From the NCBI GenBank assembly GCA_947034885.2, contig OX344749.2, forward strand, positions 36,785,682 to 36,849,681: 64,000 nt of DNA, given 5' to 3'. The notes below the pieces were generated by a model. The model had not been told where the DNA came from, ran no database searches, and saw only the letters and a list, made by a program, of their open reading frames with translations. The DNA is from Thuidium tamariscinum (Eukaryota > Streptophyta > Bryopsida > Hypnales > Thuidiaceae). The translations under genes and the position numbers were made by a program. Positions 24,337 to 37,748 of the stretch are shown in pieces (position 1 is the stretch's first letter; each line of letters opens with the position of its first letter).

Positions 24337-25094
24337 AATGTGGGAGAGAGAACACCAGGAGCCTGCCTTAGGAAGTCTACGGCATCCCCTTGGCAAATTT
24401 CAGTACAGCAAGAAGAGAAGAGGATCCTGGGGTTCACTTATCATACAGTTGAAGGCGAAGGCATGCAGATTGCCTTTGATACACTCAGCATTTTGAGCAC
24501 AAGCAGAAGAACATCTCCTTCCCCGAAGACGGCCAGTAGTGAACTTTGATAGTTTGTAGTGCTCCTCCAAACCTAGACGAATGGAGCAACAATAATTTTC
24601 CGCAGCGATTCCTTCGGAGCAAGAATGTAATTGTTCGGACCGCGAATCTCACTATTCCAAAGTACTTGTGGCGATTGCTACACTAGTTCAATTCAACAAA
24701 ACCGCTCCATCAAAAGCCCTCCGAGGGCGGGGAAGGTCCGAGAGGCGGGAGACGAACTGAAGGCTCTACGTTTTTCATTCATCCATTTTTTCTCATTTAT
24801 TCATTCATTCATTTGTAGCTTCACAACAAAGCTTACCCGCAACTGATGGTCTCAACCCTCATAACCGAGGGAGTGACATATACTTCAGTGTACCCGCCTC
24901 ATGTTGCCTGGGCACCAGAAATCCGGTTCTCATCGATCTCTTCCGGGTATGACAGGATCTCGCCAGAGATCTGGGGTTTGGAGCTCTGGGAAGCTCTGGC
25001 TCTCGCGTCTGGCTATGGCGAAAACCTGTTGAAGAAACCCCAGCGTTTAGTTGTTTGTCCCTTGTTTTGGCGTGCTTCTTGCACGGCGACGCGT
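24337..25094. promoter_or_regulatory. Shared head-to-head promoter of MUS81 and SKIP31
   Basis: The two start codons face away from each other and are 758 bases apart, so both 5' untranslated regions and promoters must fit here. The stretch is relatively GC-rich, with a T/CATT-rich tract at 24775-24815. An open frame starting at 24846 runs in phase into the SKIP31 start and could in principle give a longer N terminus. Its sequence has no family similarity that I recognise, so it is read as leader. Confidence 0.6.
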
Positions 25095-28000
25095 ATGGCT
25101 CCCTACACGGATGGCGACGGCGATGGAAGTGAAGGGGAATATGAAGATGACGCCTCTCTTTGCGAATTTCTCGAGTCTGAAGTGTTGGGAGATGAGGAAG
25201 CTGATGACGTCAACGTTGTACCTCAGGCGGATGCTCAAGCTATTGGTTTGAATGAAGACGAAACCATTGCGGTGCCGCAGGTGTTTGTCAAATTCTATAT
25301 TCATTGTCGATTACGTCATTATTATTGTCAATATTTCACTTAGTCTCAATTTATGAATTATTATGACGTTTCGCCATGACGCTGTGAAGCTTTTTGTCTG
25401 GGTTACATGTACGTATCTTTGTATGCGATTTTAGCATATGTACGTTTAGCATCAATTTGTTTTCCTGAATTTCTGCTTAGTTTTGGTGTTCAAGAACGGG
25501 GAATTTAGAGTCATTTTGACCATTGGAGTCGTTTGGATTTCCCATTCAGTAATTTTACAACAACTCTAGATTGTATTTTTAGCAGATTGTAGAATCTTGT
25601 AGGCTTCTCGGGAAATTAACCGTCAGTTTAGGTGGAAGAAGCATGCAATTGCATCGTGTTATGGATATATGTTTGGTATTTTTCTCATGTCGAGGATCAG
25701 GTATTTTCAGGGTGAATGAGGGTGGGCTATGATATAAGAGTTATCATATACTGGACACATTACTCTTGATATAATTCTGCATGTAGCTTATGTGCAATTG
25801 AGTCTTAGTGATCGTTTTAATGATAGTAATATGTTTCTTAGATAGTTAACTGCATGTTGGTGCACTGTTGATTATCCGTATTGAAGTTGGTGATGTGATC
25901 TAGTTCCTGTTTAGTGACAACTTGCTGTAACAATTAAGCAAAGTATCATGTGTTCTTTCTACGGAAGCTGAGTAGACCTGACATTGTCGTGCATGATGAA
26001 GTTGATGTTCATTTTTGTTTCCTATTGCTGCCTATTTCCTATAGATTTTGTCTGGATCATGACGATTTGCTATCTCTGTTTACGTTCCTCTAAGCGTATA
26101 GCTTAAAAGAAATTTATTATGTTAGATCGTCCAGATGCAAAAAGACAGTGTCTCTATATGTGATACTCTCTCTCAATTATCGATCATAGGAGTTCTTTCT
26201 TAGACTGCTCATCTGCGGTATGTCAGTCAGAGTGTTTCACATAGCAGTCATTTCGATGAAAGGTCATGGGCGAATTTGGTTTTAATTCAATTTAATTTTG
26301 ATTTACCCTCGAACACGTTTGTGTGGAGCCGTCCACATAATCTGATCTGAAAGTAGAAATTGGGTGTATCGTTCATGTGAGTAGTCCACTAGTATCTGAT
26401 GCGTAGTCAGAAAAGTTGCGAACCTTGACCACCATTGATATGGTGCTGGATGCTAGACCTGGTTTCCACACATCGTTCATCAGCTGACTTTCCTGCCTGA
26501 CACTCAAGCTGGAGCCTGTGCAGTCCTTCAACCAGGTTGATATGGTACTGCTCCTCTGTACCCCTAGTAGAGTGGTGGGTGGAGTTTCTGATTTGAACAG
26601 TTGCCCCTGAGTGGGTGGTATTCTGGAGGTTTTGAACTAGCCAGGTTTGCCTGGTTCACCACAAAGACACCAATTGGACTTGTTTGTAACATCTTCATAA
26701 ATTTGAGTTATTTTTTATTTCCTCTCGGCAGGCTGTTCTGAACGGTGGAGAGTCTCAAGTCAGCATTCAGACCGGGAGCTTCGGAAGGGTTCCACCGGAA
26801 CTATTTCAAAATATACTGCGATTTCTTTCATCAGAGGTACCTCACATTCACTCAACTATCTTTGTTTTATGAGTAGATGTTTGCCTTGGGTTCGTATCAT
26901 CGTATCATGACTGTAAAACTCTTTCCCAGTTTCGTGTTCCATTGCAGAGAAGTTCAGTGGTTTGGAGACCCTCCTGACTTGAATGTCCAATGTTTCTAAT
27001 ATTGACTGTCAACTTTTATTTCAGGATCTGTCAAATTGTACAAACGTCTGTCGCTTTCTGCGGAGAGCTGCTTCAGACGAGAGTCTCTGGCGCAAACTGT
27101 GCGTCCTTTAGCCTCTATTATCTCGATTTGCTGCTCATCTGTAACTAGTGCGTAAAATATTTTTTCCCGTGAGAGGAGAAAATCTCTTGAGTACGATTTC
27201 TATTTCTTTGCTTGTCTGTGTGACCTGCGGAGTTCATCATTATAAGTGGAGAACGATTAGAAACAAGCACCTGATTACCTTAGCGAAAATAATGTGTTTA
27301 TGACTGAGGCTAGGAGATGCTCTCATAGAAATGTGATACTTTGTGAGCATGAGGCTGACAATTTTCATGAAGCTTAATAAGGTGCTATCACAGAGACGTG
27401 TTGCTTATTTTTGTGAACCTCTTAAAGCTACTAAACTCACTGATGCTTATTATTTTAATTTTGTCCACTTGCAGATACTGTCTGAGATGGGGTCCTCCTG
27501 CAAGACCAAATGGTCGTAAGGAACCCCGAGGAAGCGCATGGAAGAAATTATACTTTGAGGTTAGTGAGAACTTTCCTTTGCCCAACATGGATACCGTAAT
27601 GATGTGTTCGTTGTCCTAGCGAAGCTGCACTTAATCATGGTCGATTGGTATATTTTCTGCAAAATGCCCATTAATATTTGTCAGTTCTTATCACGTTTTT
27701 CTCTGAAAGGTCGATATCATAGTCGCTGTAATGTACGAGTTCTCTACATGGTAAGCTCTGACATGGCCTACGTTTAGACTCTAGCAGATGTTGCTCTCTG
27801 AAGTCACTGTGAAATGAAGTCCGATTTGATGTACAAATGTCCTGAACCGTTGGTTCGATGTGAGCAGCGTGATCATGCTGATATGGCGGAGTTTGTACGA
27901 AATACTCCTGGAGAGTTCCGTGAGTTATTTATTCAGATGCAAGCTGCCAAGCGAAGTCAGGTTCCTTTGAAATCTCAGGTGATTTTCTCTATGTGCTAGA

Positions 28001-29588
28001 AATTTTGCATTGCACAATCATGTCTATACTTCTGTAATGTTGGCAAATTTTTGTGTGCTGACAGTTCAAGTCTATTTTCTGCTTGACAATGGATTTATTT
28101 TGATCAACAATTTCTTGGATGACTTAGTTTCTGAGAAAGTTGAGCAAAACACGTCCATGTCCATGCTCGTACCTTTTCTTGGATTTTAGTTCTAGTTATT
28201 CAACTTTTTCTTTACTACTTGAGCTTTTCTAATATTTGTGTTTATTATACGAGGCAGCAGACGAACGTTAATATTATTTTGACAGATTAGCATGCTGCAT
28301 ATTTTGTATAAGATGTTTTAATAGTTCTGGTCTGGACTATTTGAAGCTTCACGTTACAGATACTTGTATGGTTCTGTAGGTGTACGACGACCTAGTAGTT
28401 GTAGACACATCTGTTGCAGATCAGATTACGACCTGGAGACGAAGTCAAAGTCTGCCAGATGTATATACTGGTGATCACTCGTGTTCAGGCAGGACGTGCT
28501 CCTACTATCAAATTGGCGATGTCTTTTTGTGTGAGAAGACTGGTCGGGCGCATGGTATTTCCATGTCTTCTTCCCTCTTGAAGCATTTAGTAATTTCGTC
28601 CGGATTCGGAAGGGCTGATGATTTCTGTTCGAAGAATCCTAGTCAGGGAGAATCCATCCTTTTTTATTAGTAACTCTAACTAAAAATCTTTTCAGGTATA
28701 TCTAATTTGTTTGTCGTCTTGCAGTTTGTGATGACACGTGTAAAGAGACTGTGCTGGATTCTTCAAATGAGCTTCTAGTGTGCACTGTATCTGGTCGCTG
28801 TTTTGACCGTTGGCTCTCACCTGCTGAGGAAAATACAGCTGAATTTGTAAGTACCTCGGAAAAGTTCTACAACCGATGGAAGAGAGTACGCACATTGAGA
28901 TAGTTTCTTGCATTGGTATTTTGGGATGACAATACAAGTACTTATTAGATAATCTGCTCTGACATGTCACACGAGCAGCAACAGGCAGATGCGAATGCAG
29001 CAGCCGAAGAGGGGGAGCCTTTCCTAGGATCAGGTCGCCTTGGTAATTCATCTAATTCTTTAAGTTTCATTTCAAAGTCTTCAAGTTGATCCGCATGTAA
29101 ATGGCTTGAGATAACAGTGTTGGTCTATGCGTGTAAATTGGTTCTCTGTAGTTTCTTGTTAATTTTGAAATTCGACTTTTCTTTGAGACAATAAATCTCA
29201 CCCGTGGTGATTTTGTATGTTGTACAGGTCGCGCATACTTATTGGGATACAATTGTGCAGACGATCGAGAGCTGGATGAGGCTCTGAGGTATGAGTTATG
29301 CTATTCTGATATCAGTGTGGGGTTGTGTATTACTGTCAGTCCCAAGTTGCCCATGGTATTCCAAGCTTGATCTTGGGATTATTTCAGTTCTTTCCTTGTC
29401 TATGAGAATTTGCAGTTTGGACTCGAACTCGGTCCTTTTTCTGCGATTTTCAGTTTTCATGCCTAATTTCAATGTTGCCGACAAATGTTGAGCATAAAGA
29501 TGCTGATGGGAGTTTACTGTTTTTCAGAGAGGTTGTATATCCTAGCCGCAAGAAATCAAAGTCCTGCCATAGTACCTGCTTCACTTGA
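25095..29588 (+). CDS. SKIP31: F-box protein SKIP31-like
   Basis: Ten coding exons: 25095-25280, 26732-26836, 27025-27098, 27475-27559, 27868-27978, 28380-28554, 28725-28846, 28979-29042, 29228-29288 and 29528-29588. They join in frame to 347 residues. The order is an acidic N terminus (about 1-60), an F-box at about 82-125 (VPPELFQNILRFLSSEDLSN), a conserved central part (AFIQMQAAKRS-like, here FIQMQAAKRSQVPL), and a Cys-rich C-terminal domain (CSGRTCSYYQIGDVFLCEKTG, HVCDDTC, SGRCFDRWLSP). It then has LLGYNCADDRELDEAL and a short basic tail. SKIP proteins bind SKP1/ASK and supply substrates to SCF ubiquitin ligases. The Cys pairs look metal-binding (inference). Exon 8 could start three bases earlier (28976). 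The last exon is the least certain, because its acceptor choice sets the tail. The upstream in-frame ATG at 24846 was not preferred. Confidence 0.9.
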
Positions 29589-30931
29589 GACTCTGCACAG
29601 TCGATTCGAACAAGGTCACCGATCATCTCAACGAGCTAGTTGTATAATTCTTCAACGTGCTTTCATTCCCTGTTGGGTTAATTTAGGGGGTTTTCAAAGT
29701 GTCTTCACTGCGACTTCAAACCATTCTTTGTACTCCAGCACAGAGATCTGTCAGAATCAATTTTGTCAGGGAAAGTGTACATACTTATTCAGTGACTGTA
29801 GCAATCCAACTATCAGCTCAAGATATGTGGACTGCTTCAAATCCTCAATTAGAGAGTTTTTACTTCATGTTACTTTCTTGTCACTTCATCTCGTGAATCT
29901 CGCCTCAAAGTAGGTGATGTTACATTTTATTTGTGCAGGGAAGTGTTACTCTTTATAGGATACTTCTTCCTTGTCTTGAACTCGTTCGACAGCACCGCAT
30001 GATGTCACTCCTTAGAAACTTGGTCTTGGTAGTGATGGACCTATGAGATTATTTCACTGATACATTGTTATTCCCATCACTGCTGTGAATTCTTGAAGAG
30101 TTCTGCGTTTCATGTTTATGTCATGCTCTGTTTTGTCGAATCTTCCTCTTTCAGGCACGTAATGAACTATGGGAGGCATGAACTTTGAGAGGCTCCAGTT
30201 CCTTACAAGGCTTTGAAGCTTCAATGTTAACTCTTCATTTGATTTTGCATGGTCGCAACTAATGTCAAGGACAACTCAATCATCTCCATCTCCATGGTTC
30301 ATTTTCCAAGCTCATCCGAATGAACCTCTTGTTACCAACGCAAATCAAAAAAACACAAGCAGACACTTCCAACACAATTCAATACTCCGAATAACACAAG
30401 CAGCTCCACTCCAAGAGGCTCTGTCACTGTATCAGTGGCTCATACTTAAGAGTACAGCAGCTACTCAAACCTCCTCTGTCAATGTAAAGCCTCCTCCTCT
30501 TGGGTCCAGAGCCAATTAATGGAGTAATTCCAATAGATGCTAAGCAACTGTAGGTACCAAAGCATCACAGTGGGTACTAATGGCTTGCACACGATATTCC
30601 TTTGATGAAGCAATTCGCTACAGGACTAAAAGTCATGAGACCCTCGGGGGTCATCTGATGAATAAATAGCTTCAAGACACCCTTGTGAAGGTATAAATGA
30701 TTGTGGGAGAACCACTACTCTAGACTGATCTCCACAAGTCAATTCTACTAATTGACTTCATTTCCTAGTATACAAGATTTCATATTTCCCACAGAGTCAT
30801 GTCCCAACAATGGCATCATAGCAAGATGTGGAATTTGAATAGAGTATCCCTTTGACGTTGGAGTACAGCAACTTTGGGGCGACGACAGTCTACTATTTAG
30901 TGCCTTGGAAGGTGTAATGAGGACCTTGTTC
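29589..30931. other. Convergent 3' region between SKIP31 and PIG-S
   Basis: SKIP31 ends at 29588 on the plus strand and PIG-S ends at 30932 on the minus strand, so this space holds both 3' untranslated regions. Composition is gene-like throughout. Several open frames of 60-140 codons (for example at 29485-29913) have no protein character. Confidence 0.5.
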
Positions 30932-33900
30932 TCAGGCTTGTTTCAAGTGCCATCTTTTATACTTCTGCAACTCTTTCTTGTATCTAGATCCCTCTTTCAA
31001 AAGAGCAACAAGCACGTGCAGGAGAACTGGGACGAAAAAGGGCTGCCACAACATGTTTCCAAGCACCAGGTCAGTGTCAACGAAAACATCGTGGCACTTC
31101 AATTTTGGAACTTACAACTCGTCACCTCTTCACGAGGAACCTCAAAAGAAATATATCTAGAGAAGAATTTACCCCGAAGCGACCAGGTGACCCAAAAGTG
31201 GTCGCTTCCAGACTTATAGGAATTGAAATAAATCATTTCAGAAGTTTCAAGGTAACGAAATGTACCACTAGAATTCATGCTAATACTGAATAATAAAAGT
31301 ATGTCTTGAAAGAAACTGTAATTGACGATTAGCTTCCAGGATGGCTTTCAAATTTAGCTCGGGACCTGGTCGTTTGGGGGTTGAAAAGATTTCTAATACG
31401 TACCGTATAAATAGCGAGCTGATGCTCCGCAGGAAAGTAGAGCAGCGACATAATGGACGGCTGGAAGAAGGCTGCTTCTGCCCGGGACCTTGCTTTCCTT
31501 GCTGCTTCTGCAAAATCAAGCAATCACCGGGCGATTTTAAATGCGCGTCTTCTGTAGGAGTGTACTGCAAATGGGGATGCACACTAATATGATAGCTCTG
31601 ATAATACGAATTAAAGACGATTCCTGCTTTTTTCAAGAAATGTTTAGCCCGCTTACATTCCAAAACAAGATATTCTAGCAGACGGATCATGCAAGCAACG
31701 ATTTCTGCCAAATGAGATTAAGAATACTAAAACTGTGACCACCATAATTCCTAATGTTATATCTCACAAACTCCTAGACACATCGACAGAAACAGCTAAC
31801 ACGAAATAATGGAGATTAGTGACTTGCACTGCAGCGACCTCCAAAGATGATTCACCCACCTGCTGCAGCATGATAAGCTCCCTCGACTGATTGACTTTGG
31901 GCTGCTTTTGCTTGAGCAAGGGAGTCTTGGATCTGGCATACATGTAACCCACAAATCTTGTAAGAGCATTACTTACACAAAGATCAAGGATTTTAGCAAA
32001 CGCCAGTAACAGAAGCCACATAAAAACCCAAATGCGACAAATGTGAACCCAGGAGAAACATTAAAAGATGATTGGCAGTGACATGATCCCTAATGTCGAT
32101 TCTCAATGGAATTCCTTAGGAAGTTTTTGCCTTCATAAAGATAAAACCTTCTTAAAGCAAGTTACCTGTTCACCAATTTCATCTTTGATAACCATGTTGG
32201 GCAATGAGCTAACCTGCACACAAGCCCCTCGGTGCATCAGTAGCCCTTTCCCCGGAAAATTTAGTGACGGAGTTCTGCAATTAGATCTACAAAAGTATCT
32301 GATGCTATTCCAAAGACAACCCGCACTTCCAGACTTCAAGCAATCCCAAGTATGGCAAGGTGTACTGTACAGAAGAGAACAGTGCGAAGCACACAGAATC
32401 ATAAAAAATGTCTGGTCATTTCTTTTGGAATAGAATAAGTAAGAAAACATACCAAGCGGGAAAGGGACAGTAAAGTGGAAACTGAGGCATGAATGTCCAT
32501 TGATGCTCGTCTGCGCAGTAACATATCCACTTCCCTACATCCACGTTACATGTTCTCGTTAAGCTTACAGTTGGAACCACTTCTGAGAGCTATTCAAGAA
32601 AAACAAAATAACTCACTGTAAAACATACTTGGTACGACACAAAAGCACTAGCATGACATTGCCTGCGCTAGAAACATGGCAAATGGTTACATGCAGTGTA
32701 TAAAAGGTCAAATTTGCGAATGGTCTTCATAGCTGCATGCACAGAGACCATTGATGCTGACAGGTATAATACGTAGCTATTTAACCATGATAGCGGAAAA
32801 ACAGAGGAATATTCCAGAGGCTCCGAGCAGCAGACCATTCAGCAATGCCAGTGACGGCCGCCGGCACCCCAAATGTACTGGTCCTGGAGTTCTTTACAAA
32901 CATGGGTGGCAGACCAAAAAGCGTCCGAATCTGAGCAACTATCACTCCTACCACAGGCTCCAACTCCTGGCAATCAAATGAATGTGTGAGGAACATATTT
33001 CAAAAGGATCAAAGCACATAAACAGAAAGGTCTATCCGGAGAAAAGAGTATGTAGGTCACAGCTACTGAACGACACTTGCGAAGTGGTCGATCAGCTTCC
33101 TGGCCAATATGTACAGATTTGCAACGACCGAACTTCAGAATAAATTGGCACAAACTAAGATGAACGATGCAGCACAACCGAATGCATTTCAGTAAAGGGT
33201 GTGAAACGACAAGACATTTCCATGATTGTAACTACCTTCGAGGAAAGTCTGTAACTCTCTGATTTGTTGGAGATAAGATTGGCACAACCCGGAGGATTAT
33301 GAATAAGAACTCCACCCTTCCCCTATAACATGCAGTGAACTCGTAAGGAACAGCAATAGGAAAAGGATCCTACTCAGTCAAAGAATAAAACAACACGGAC
33401 ATGCTGCTACCTGCAAGAATGCAACAGCAACGCAGTGATGACAAAAGCCCACGCTCTCCGCAATTGAAAAGCTAAGTACAGGTCCTACCGGGGATGTGAA
33501 TCCGTTGGTTGCCGAGATACGGCCGCTAGACAACTGCATCTGAAGAGGGCACTCACCCGCAGCAGGCACATAGCTTCAAAACAACCAATAAGTGATTATT
33601 CAATACGAAGTGTCTGAATCTAAACCATAAGCACTATCACAACATAGACTCTCTTGGCAAATGACCAAATTCAACGCGGACGAAGCGCAACATCCGAATA
33701 GCTCAGGACATCGGCTTACATTGCAAAATGGAGGAGCTTCGAGCGACCAGTAGCTGCACTGGAAGTGTCGAGATGCCACTCATTCGAGTTGACCTGTGTC
33801 CCACCAGGAAAACACTACATTAAAAAACTAAAAAGACATCATCCTTTTAATCCATTCACAGTCTTCAAAGAACGAGCTCAACTGGCTAGATTGATATCTA

Positions 33901-36088
33901 TAATGAAAAAATAACGAAGTGAAAATAGAATATGCTTACAAAGAATGGGAGTTGCTTGAAAGGCACCACATGCGACTTCAAGGCTTCATCCCAGTGTGAT
34001 GGAACGGCCTTCGGAGTATAATACAGCACCTACCAGAGCTCCCCTCCCACCCTTGATCATTTTCAACCCCGCTACTGAACTCAGCTCCTGTGAGATTGGT
34101 AGCAGGAAGAAACACAGACCAGCAGCAAATAACTAGCAATGTTCTACTCTGGCTCATCTTCTACTTCCAAATCCCACGTCAGTGGCGAGATGTTTCATGC
34201 AAGATCAAATATCGACACGACCAGATCTTGACACTCAATTACCAACGAAATGGAAGCAGAAATAATACCAACCTGGCTTTCAATGGAAAGACGGGCTACA
34301 GGTTCCATGATGTCTATGAGTGGTTGCAGATATCGCTCCTCGACCTCCTCAATGTCCCTGTATTGAAACTCGACACCGTTCAGACCTACATTCTGAAGTG
34401 TGCGCAGCACAAATCGCAAATCTGGTTAACACTTGACTTCTCTCCAATACTAAGCTTAACTTCAGTGAACATCCAAAGTCTCAATCTTTTCACAGTTCCC
34501 CCCCAGCTGACATTCCCTGATGAAGAGAGAGCAATAATACAGCTCAAGTCGACTTGGCGTGCATACCAGTCGAAAATCCAGTCCTCTGGATTTGCATTCA
34601 ACAGGGAGAAAGATAGAATGGCCTCGCCATCAGCCGACAGGGGCATACTTGCCACTTGGTCCTCCTCTGTTCGTCCTGGCCTACTCACTCGACCACCATT
34701 CTTGAAATATGTCACCGCAACCTCGGCAACCCGAGAAGCAATCCTATCTTCAAACCCAGGAACTGATAAATCGACACCCGTCATCCACGCGTGCCTATAT
34801 TTTCCCACAACAGTTCTTTCTATCACATGCGCATCATTGGCTTCCCTTCCAATAAGCACCAACGTGTAGCGGCCTCCTTTACTTGAGCTTTGGCCCTCGG
34901 AAAAACTCCAGAGAAACTCGTCCACCCCGTCATCATCATGGAGATCATGAAGACCCGATTTTGCAAGTCCACAAGGCCAATGCTGACCATTGTCCTCGCT
35001 TCCATCACTGACGCAAGAGTCTTCTGAATCCAAGGTAACTCGAACTCCAAACCCCTGAGCATGTTTTCGAAACGATTCAGCAACTTTCTCCAAGGAAATC
35101 CGAGTCAAAACCCCTCCAGTACTGTGTGATGGAGCAGAGGCGAAAATAATATGCAAGTGGCAAGGTAGAGCGAAAGCCGAGGAAGCGAGACCACTGGCGT
35201 GCTCCTCGATTGCTGCAAAAGGAAGCGGTGCCCGATAAACCTCTGTTGATTTCCACCAAAATGGCACCCCTGCACATGAAGATATCCTTTGAGTGCAAAT
35301 TCTACACCTTCAAACTCCCGTAACCGCATACTTCCCCATTTCAATTTCACTACACCCTAAACAGAGTCTCCATATTTCCAATGCAGAAAACAGTCTGTCT
35401 TGCAACAATGGTCCAGACCAACAGCAGCAGATTGACCCCCCTGCTGAGCACAATAGAGGGAGAATTTTCATAGCGAGACGCACAACTCACCGAACACTAC
35501 CCCTCTCAATCGACCTCGATCAACATTCAATTCCCCACCAAAATGCTATCATCATATAATCCAATCCCAGAAATCATGTCAAATTTGATCGGACCCGAAT
35601 ATCCCCAAAATTTCTGATCCACGGTTTAATAAACCTTAAAGAGAATCTCCAGATTTTACTGCAACAAAAAAAATTGTCTTGCAACAAAGAACAATAGCAG
35701 AATGAATCCTATCCTAGTACAATGAAGGAATATTTTTAACAGTGAGGAGCGGTAAAGCCATAAAAACGCCACACTCGGCCGCCCCCCTCTCAATCAACCT
35801 CGATCGCCATCACCATTGAGTTCGACGCCCAAAATGCCATCACCATACAATATAAATTGTCTCAGAAACCGTTCCAGAATTGAACATCGCAACTGTTGAT
35901 TTGGAGCAGGCAAAAACCCTACCAAGAAGAAAGCAGAAGACCACCGAAAAAGTGAGGAACAAGCGCTTCCGTCCCGGCGGCTTCCTGCGGCTGTTGCTGG
36001 CATCGCCTTCTTCCACCTCCGTGGTGGCGTTCTTCTGATCAAACGTTGTGTCGCTGGAGGAGGCCACTTCCTTGAGGAGGCCCTCCAT
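30932..36088 (-). CDS. PIGS: GPI transamidase subunit PIG-S
   Basis: Thirteen coding exons on the minus strand: 36088-35923, 35269-34567, 34357-34273, 34029-33940, 33793-33720, 33573-33489, 33322-33236, 32966-32836, 32534-32453, 32213-32166, 31932-31860, 31507-31404 and 31042-30932. They join in frame to 612 residues. PIG-S is a structural subunit of the ER complex that attaches GPI anchors to proteins. The first membrane helix is at about 43-58, followed by VPFWWKSTEVYRAPLPF, a typical PIG-S signature. The lumenal domain contains FSLLNANPEDWIFDWDIEEV, ATNGFTSP and IHNPPGCANL. The C terminus has FFQPSIMSLLYFPAEHQLAI and a second helix at about 569-592 with a basic cytosolic end (KEGSRYKKELQKYKRWHLKQ). 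Order and lengths match the family. A partial inverted copy of exons 5-7 with their introns lies at 38622-39134. Confidence 0.93.
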
Positions 36089-36651
36089 GACGACGAGTGA
36101 GATTTAACTCACTCAAACCTCGAACTCGAAGAACGACATCAATCCGCTACCGCCATCGCCATCAACATCGTCTCTCGCTGCGGAGCCGTCCGGTGCCGCT
36201 TTCGCAGGATGAAACTCGTCCACGGGAGCCGCTCCGGGCGGCTTCCCTCAAACTGAAGCTGCTGGAAATCAGAGCCGCTCTCTCATAACCGGTTGTTGAC
36301 TTTTCAACGCTAACGTGGCTCTATGCTATGGGCTACCCATCACCATCACAAGTTATACCTCATAACCTTCTTTCCTTTCAACTTGCTTCCTATACTTTTG
36401 GACCATGAAGATTAAAGGTTATGATTGAAAGTGAACAACCAGTTATGTCTAATAACCTTCTCGCTATTATTGCGGCTTAAAGGTTATCTAATACATAACA
36501 GGGAATTTCTTCCCTGTCAGAGGAGGGATAATTCCCCCGGATCCCTGCATAAACTTTAGTTATAATACAAACAATACGACTGGCTAATGGAAAAGCTAGC
36601 TAGTCAGCCATCAGGTAGTGCAAAGTGTCACTTCATTGAACTTGAATGGCT

Positions 36652-36656
<5 letters not shown>
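36089..36656 (-). promoter_or_regulatory. Upstream region of PIG-S
   Basis: GC-rich to about 36.3 kb, then AT-rich. The first 200 bases upstream of the ATG are the likely 5' untranslated region and core promoter. Short 'ataacctt'/'aaggttat' repeats occur in both orientations at 36350-36490. No motif could be assigned with certainty. Confidence 0.4.

Positions 36657-36712
<56 letters not shown>
36657..36712. repeat. (AT)n microsatellite
   Basis: About 28 uninterrupted AT dinucleotides, able to form a hairpin. Length is likely to vary between individuals and to be unreliable in assembly. Confidence 0.95.
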
Positions 36713-36714
<2 letters not shown>

Positions 36715-36732
36715 ATCTAAAGAAATTGCGCT

Positions 36733-37748
36733 GTTGGGGGGCTTTTGCTTCTGGGTCGAGGTGAATTAGCCCCCTTGATCTACTACTCCAACTAATTTTA
36801 GGGATGCAAGTAAAACAAAAATCCCTCTAATTTATCGTGTATATTGCTCCTAGCTAATTTAGGGCCTCTAATTGCAAATATAAATTCAGAATTTATAAAA
36901 AAAAATAATTACAAAAAATAAAAAATTCCAACATTTTTCCAAACATCCAAGTGAGGGGGTTAGTTCACCCCAGCTTGCTTTTGCAAGGAACAAAAGGGCA
37001 ATTGCAAGAAACACTTGTCCTATTTTTTTGTCACACCTAGTCTGCTGATTTGTTTTTTGGCCATAACTTCTATGTTTTGGCTCCAAATGACTCAAGACTT
37101 ACAGGGAAGATACTCATGGGTACCATACACATTCTCAAATTTTTTCATAATTTTCAAAAATAGTTTGATTTCAAAATAGTATTAGTGATTGAATGTCACA
37201 CTTAGTAGTTTAGGGGTTTTTAGTCACTAAGGAGTACCTTTTTTTTAATGATTCTGAGATGAAATTTAGATGAGACCGTCTTCTAGTAGACTTACAGCTC
37301 TCCACATGAGAGATTTTGAAAAAAGTTATTTTTATGTCATGTGGAAGTCCACAAAGTGAGCTTCTTTCTAGTTGCATTTTTAAACATATAAAGTATTATT
37401 TTAGTGATTTTTTTGATGAATGACCATCTCCATAGAGTTGTTGCAAATTTCCACTTTTTATTTCTTGTATTTATTTATTTATACTAATTTTACCGAATAA
37501 AAACATGAAGGTATGTATTTTCTTGAGGTTTGATGCTTTTTAAGTTCTCCTACTTAGAGAATTTTTTTATCAATTTCCTTTGGTGAAAACCTTCATCTTA
37601 GAGGTGTATACATTATTCATATTTTTCAATTTTTTTTCAAATTAATTTTCAAATTTTAAAGTACTCCAGAAAAAGTCATGAGTACTGTAGCAAACACAAC
37701 AAATAGGACAAGTGTTTCTTGCAATCACCCAAAAGTGGACCCCCCAAC
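36733..37748. mobile_element. Possible inverted-repeat element of about 1 kb
   Basis: The left edge reads GTTGGGGGG at 36733 and the right edge CCCCCCAAC at 37740-37748. Further in, 36985-37050 ('caagaaacacttgtccta') is matched in reverse complement at 37690-37735. A second short inverted pair ('ggtgaattagccccct' at 36761 and 'agggggttagttcacccc' at 36953) is nested inside. No coding frame and no clear target duplication were found. A non-autonomous DNA transposon or a nest of two small ones is the likely explanation. Confidence 0.4.

Noticed and set aside
24846-25094. N-terminal extension of SKIP31 from an upstream in-frame ATG
   Set aside because: The 83 added residues have no resemblance to the family, whose acidic N terminus fits a start at 25095; kept only as an alternative.
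30560-30812. Possible LTR with a tRNA-Met primer-site-like sequence (tggcatcatagc)
   Set aside because: Two mismatches to the usual site, no second LTR, no internal coding, and the stretch lies in the expected 3' untranslated region of PIG-S.
34090-34869. 259-codon plus-strand open frame
   Set aside because: It is antisense to PIG-S exons 2-4, whose minus-strand reading matches the family throughout.
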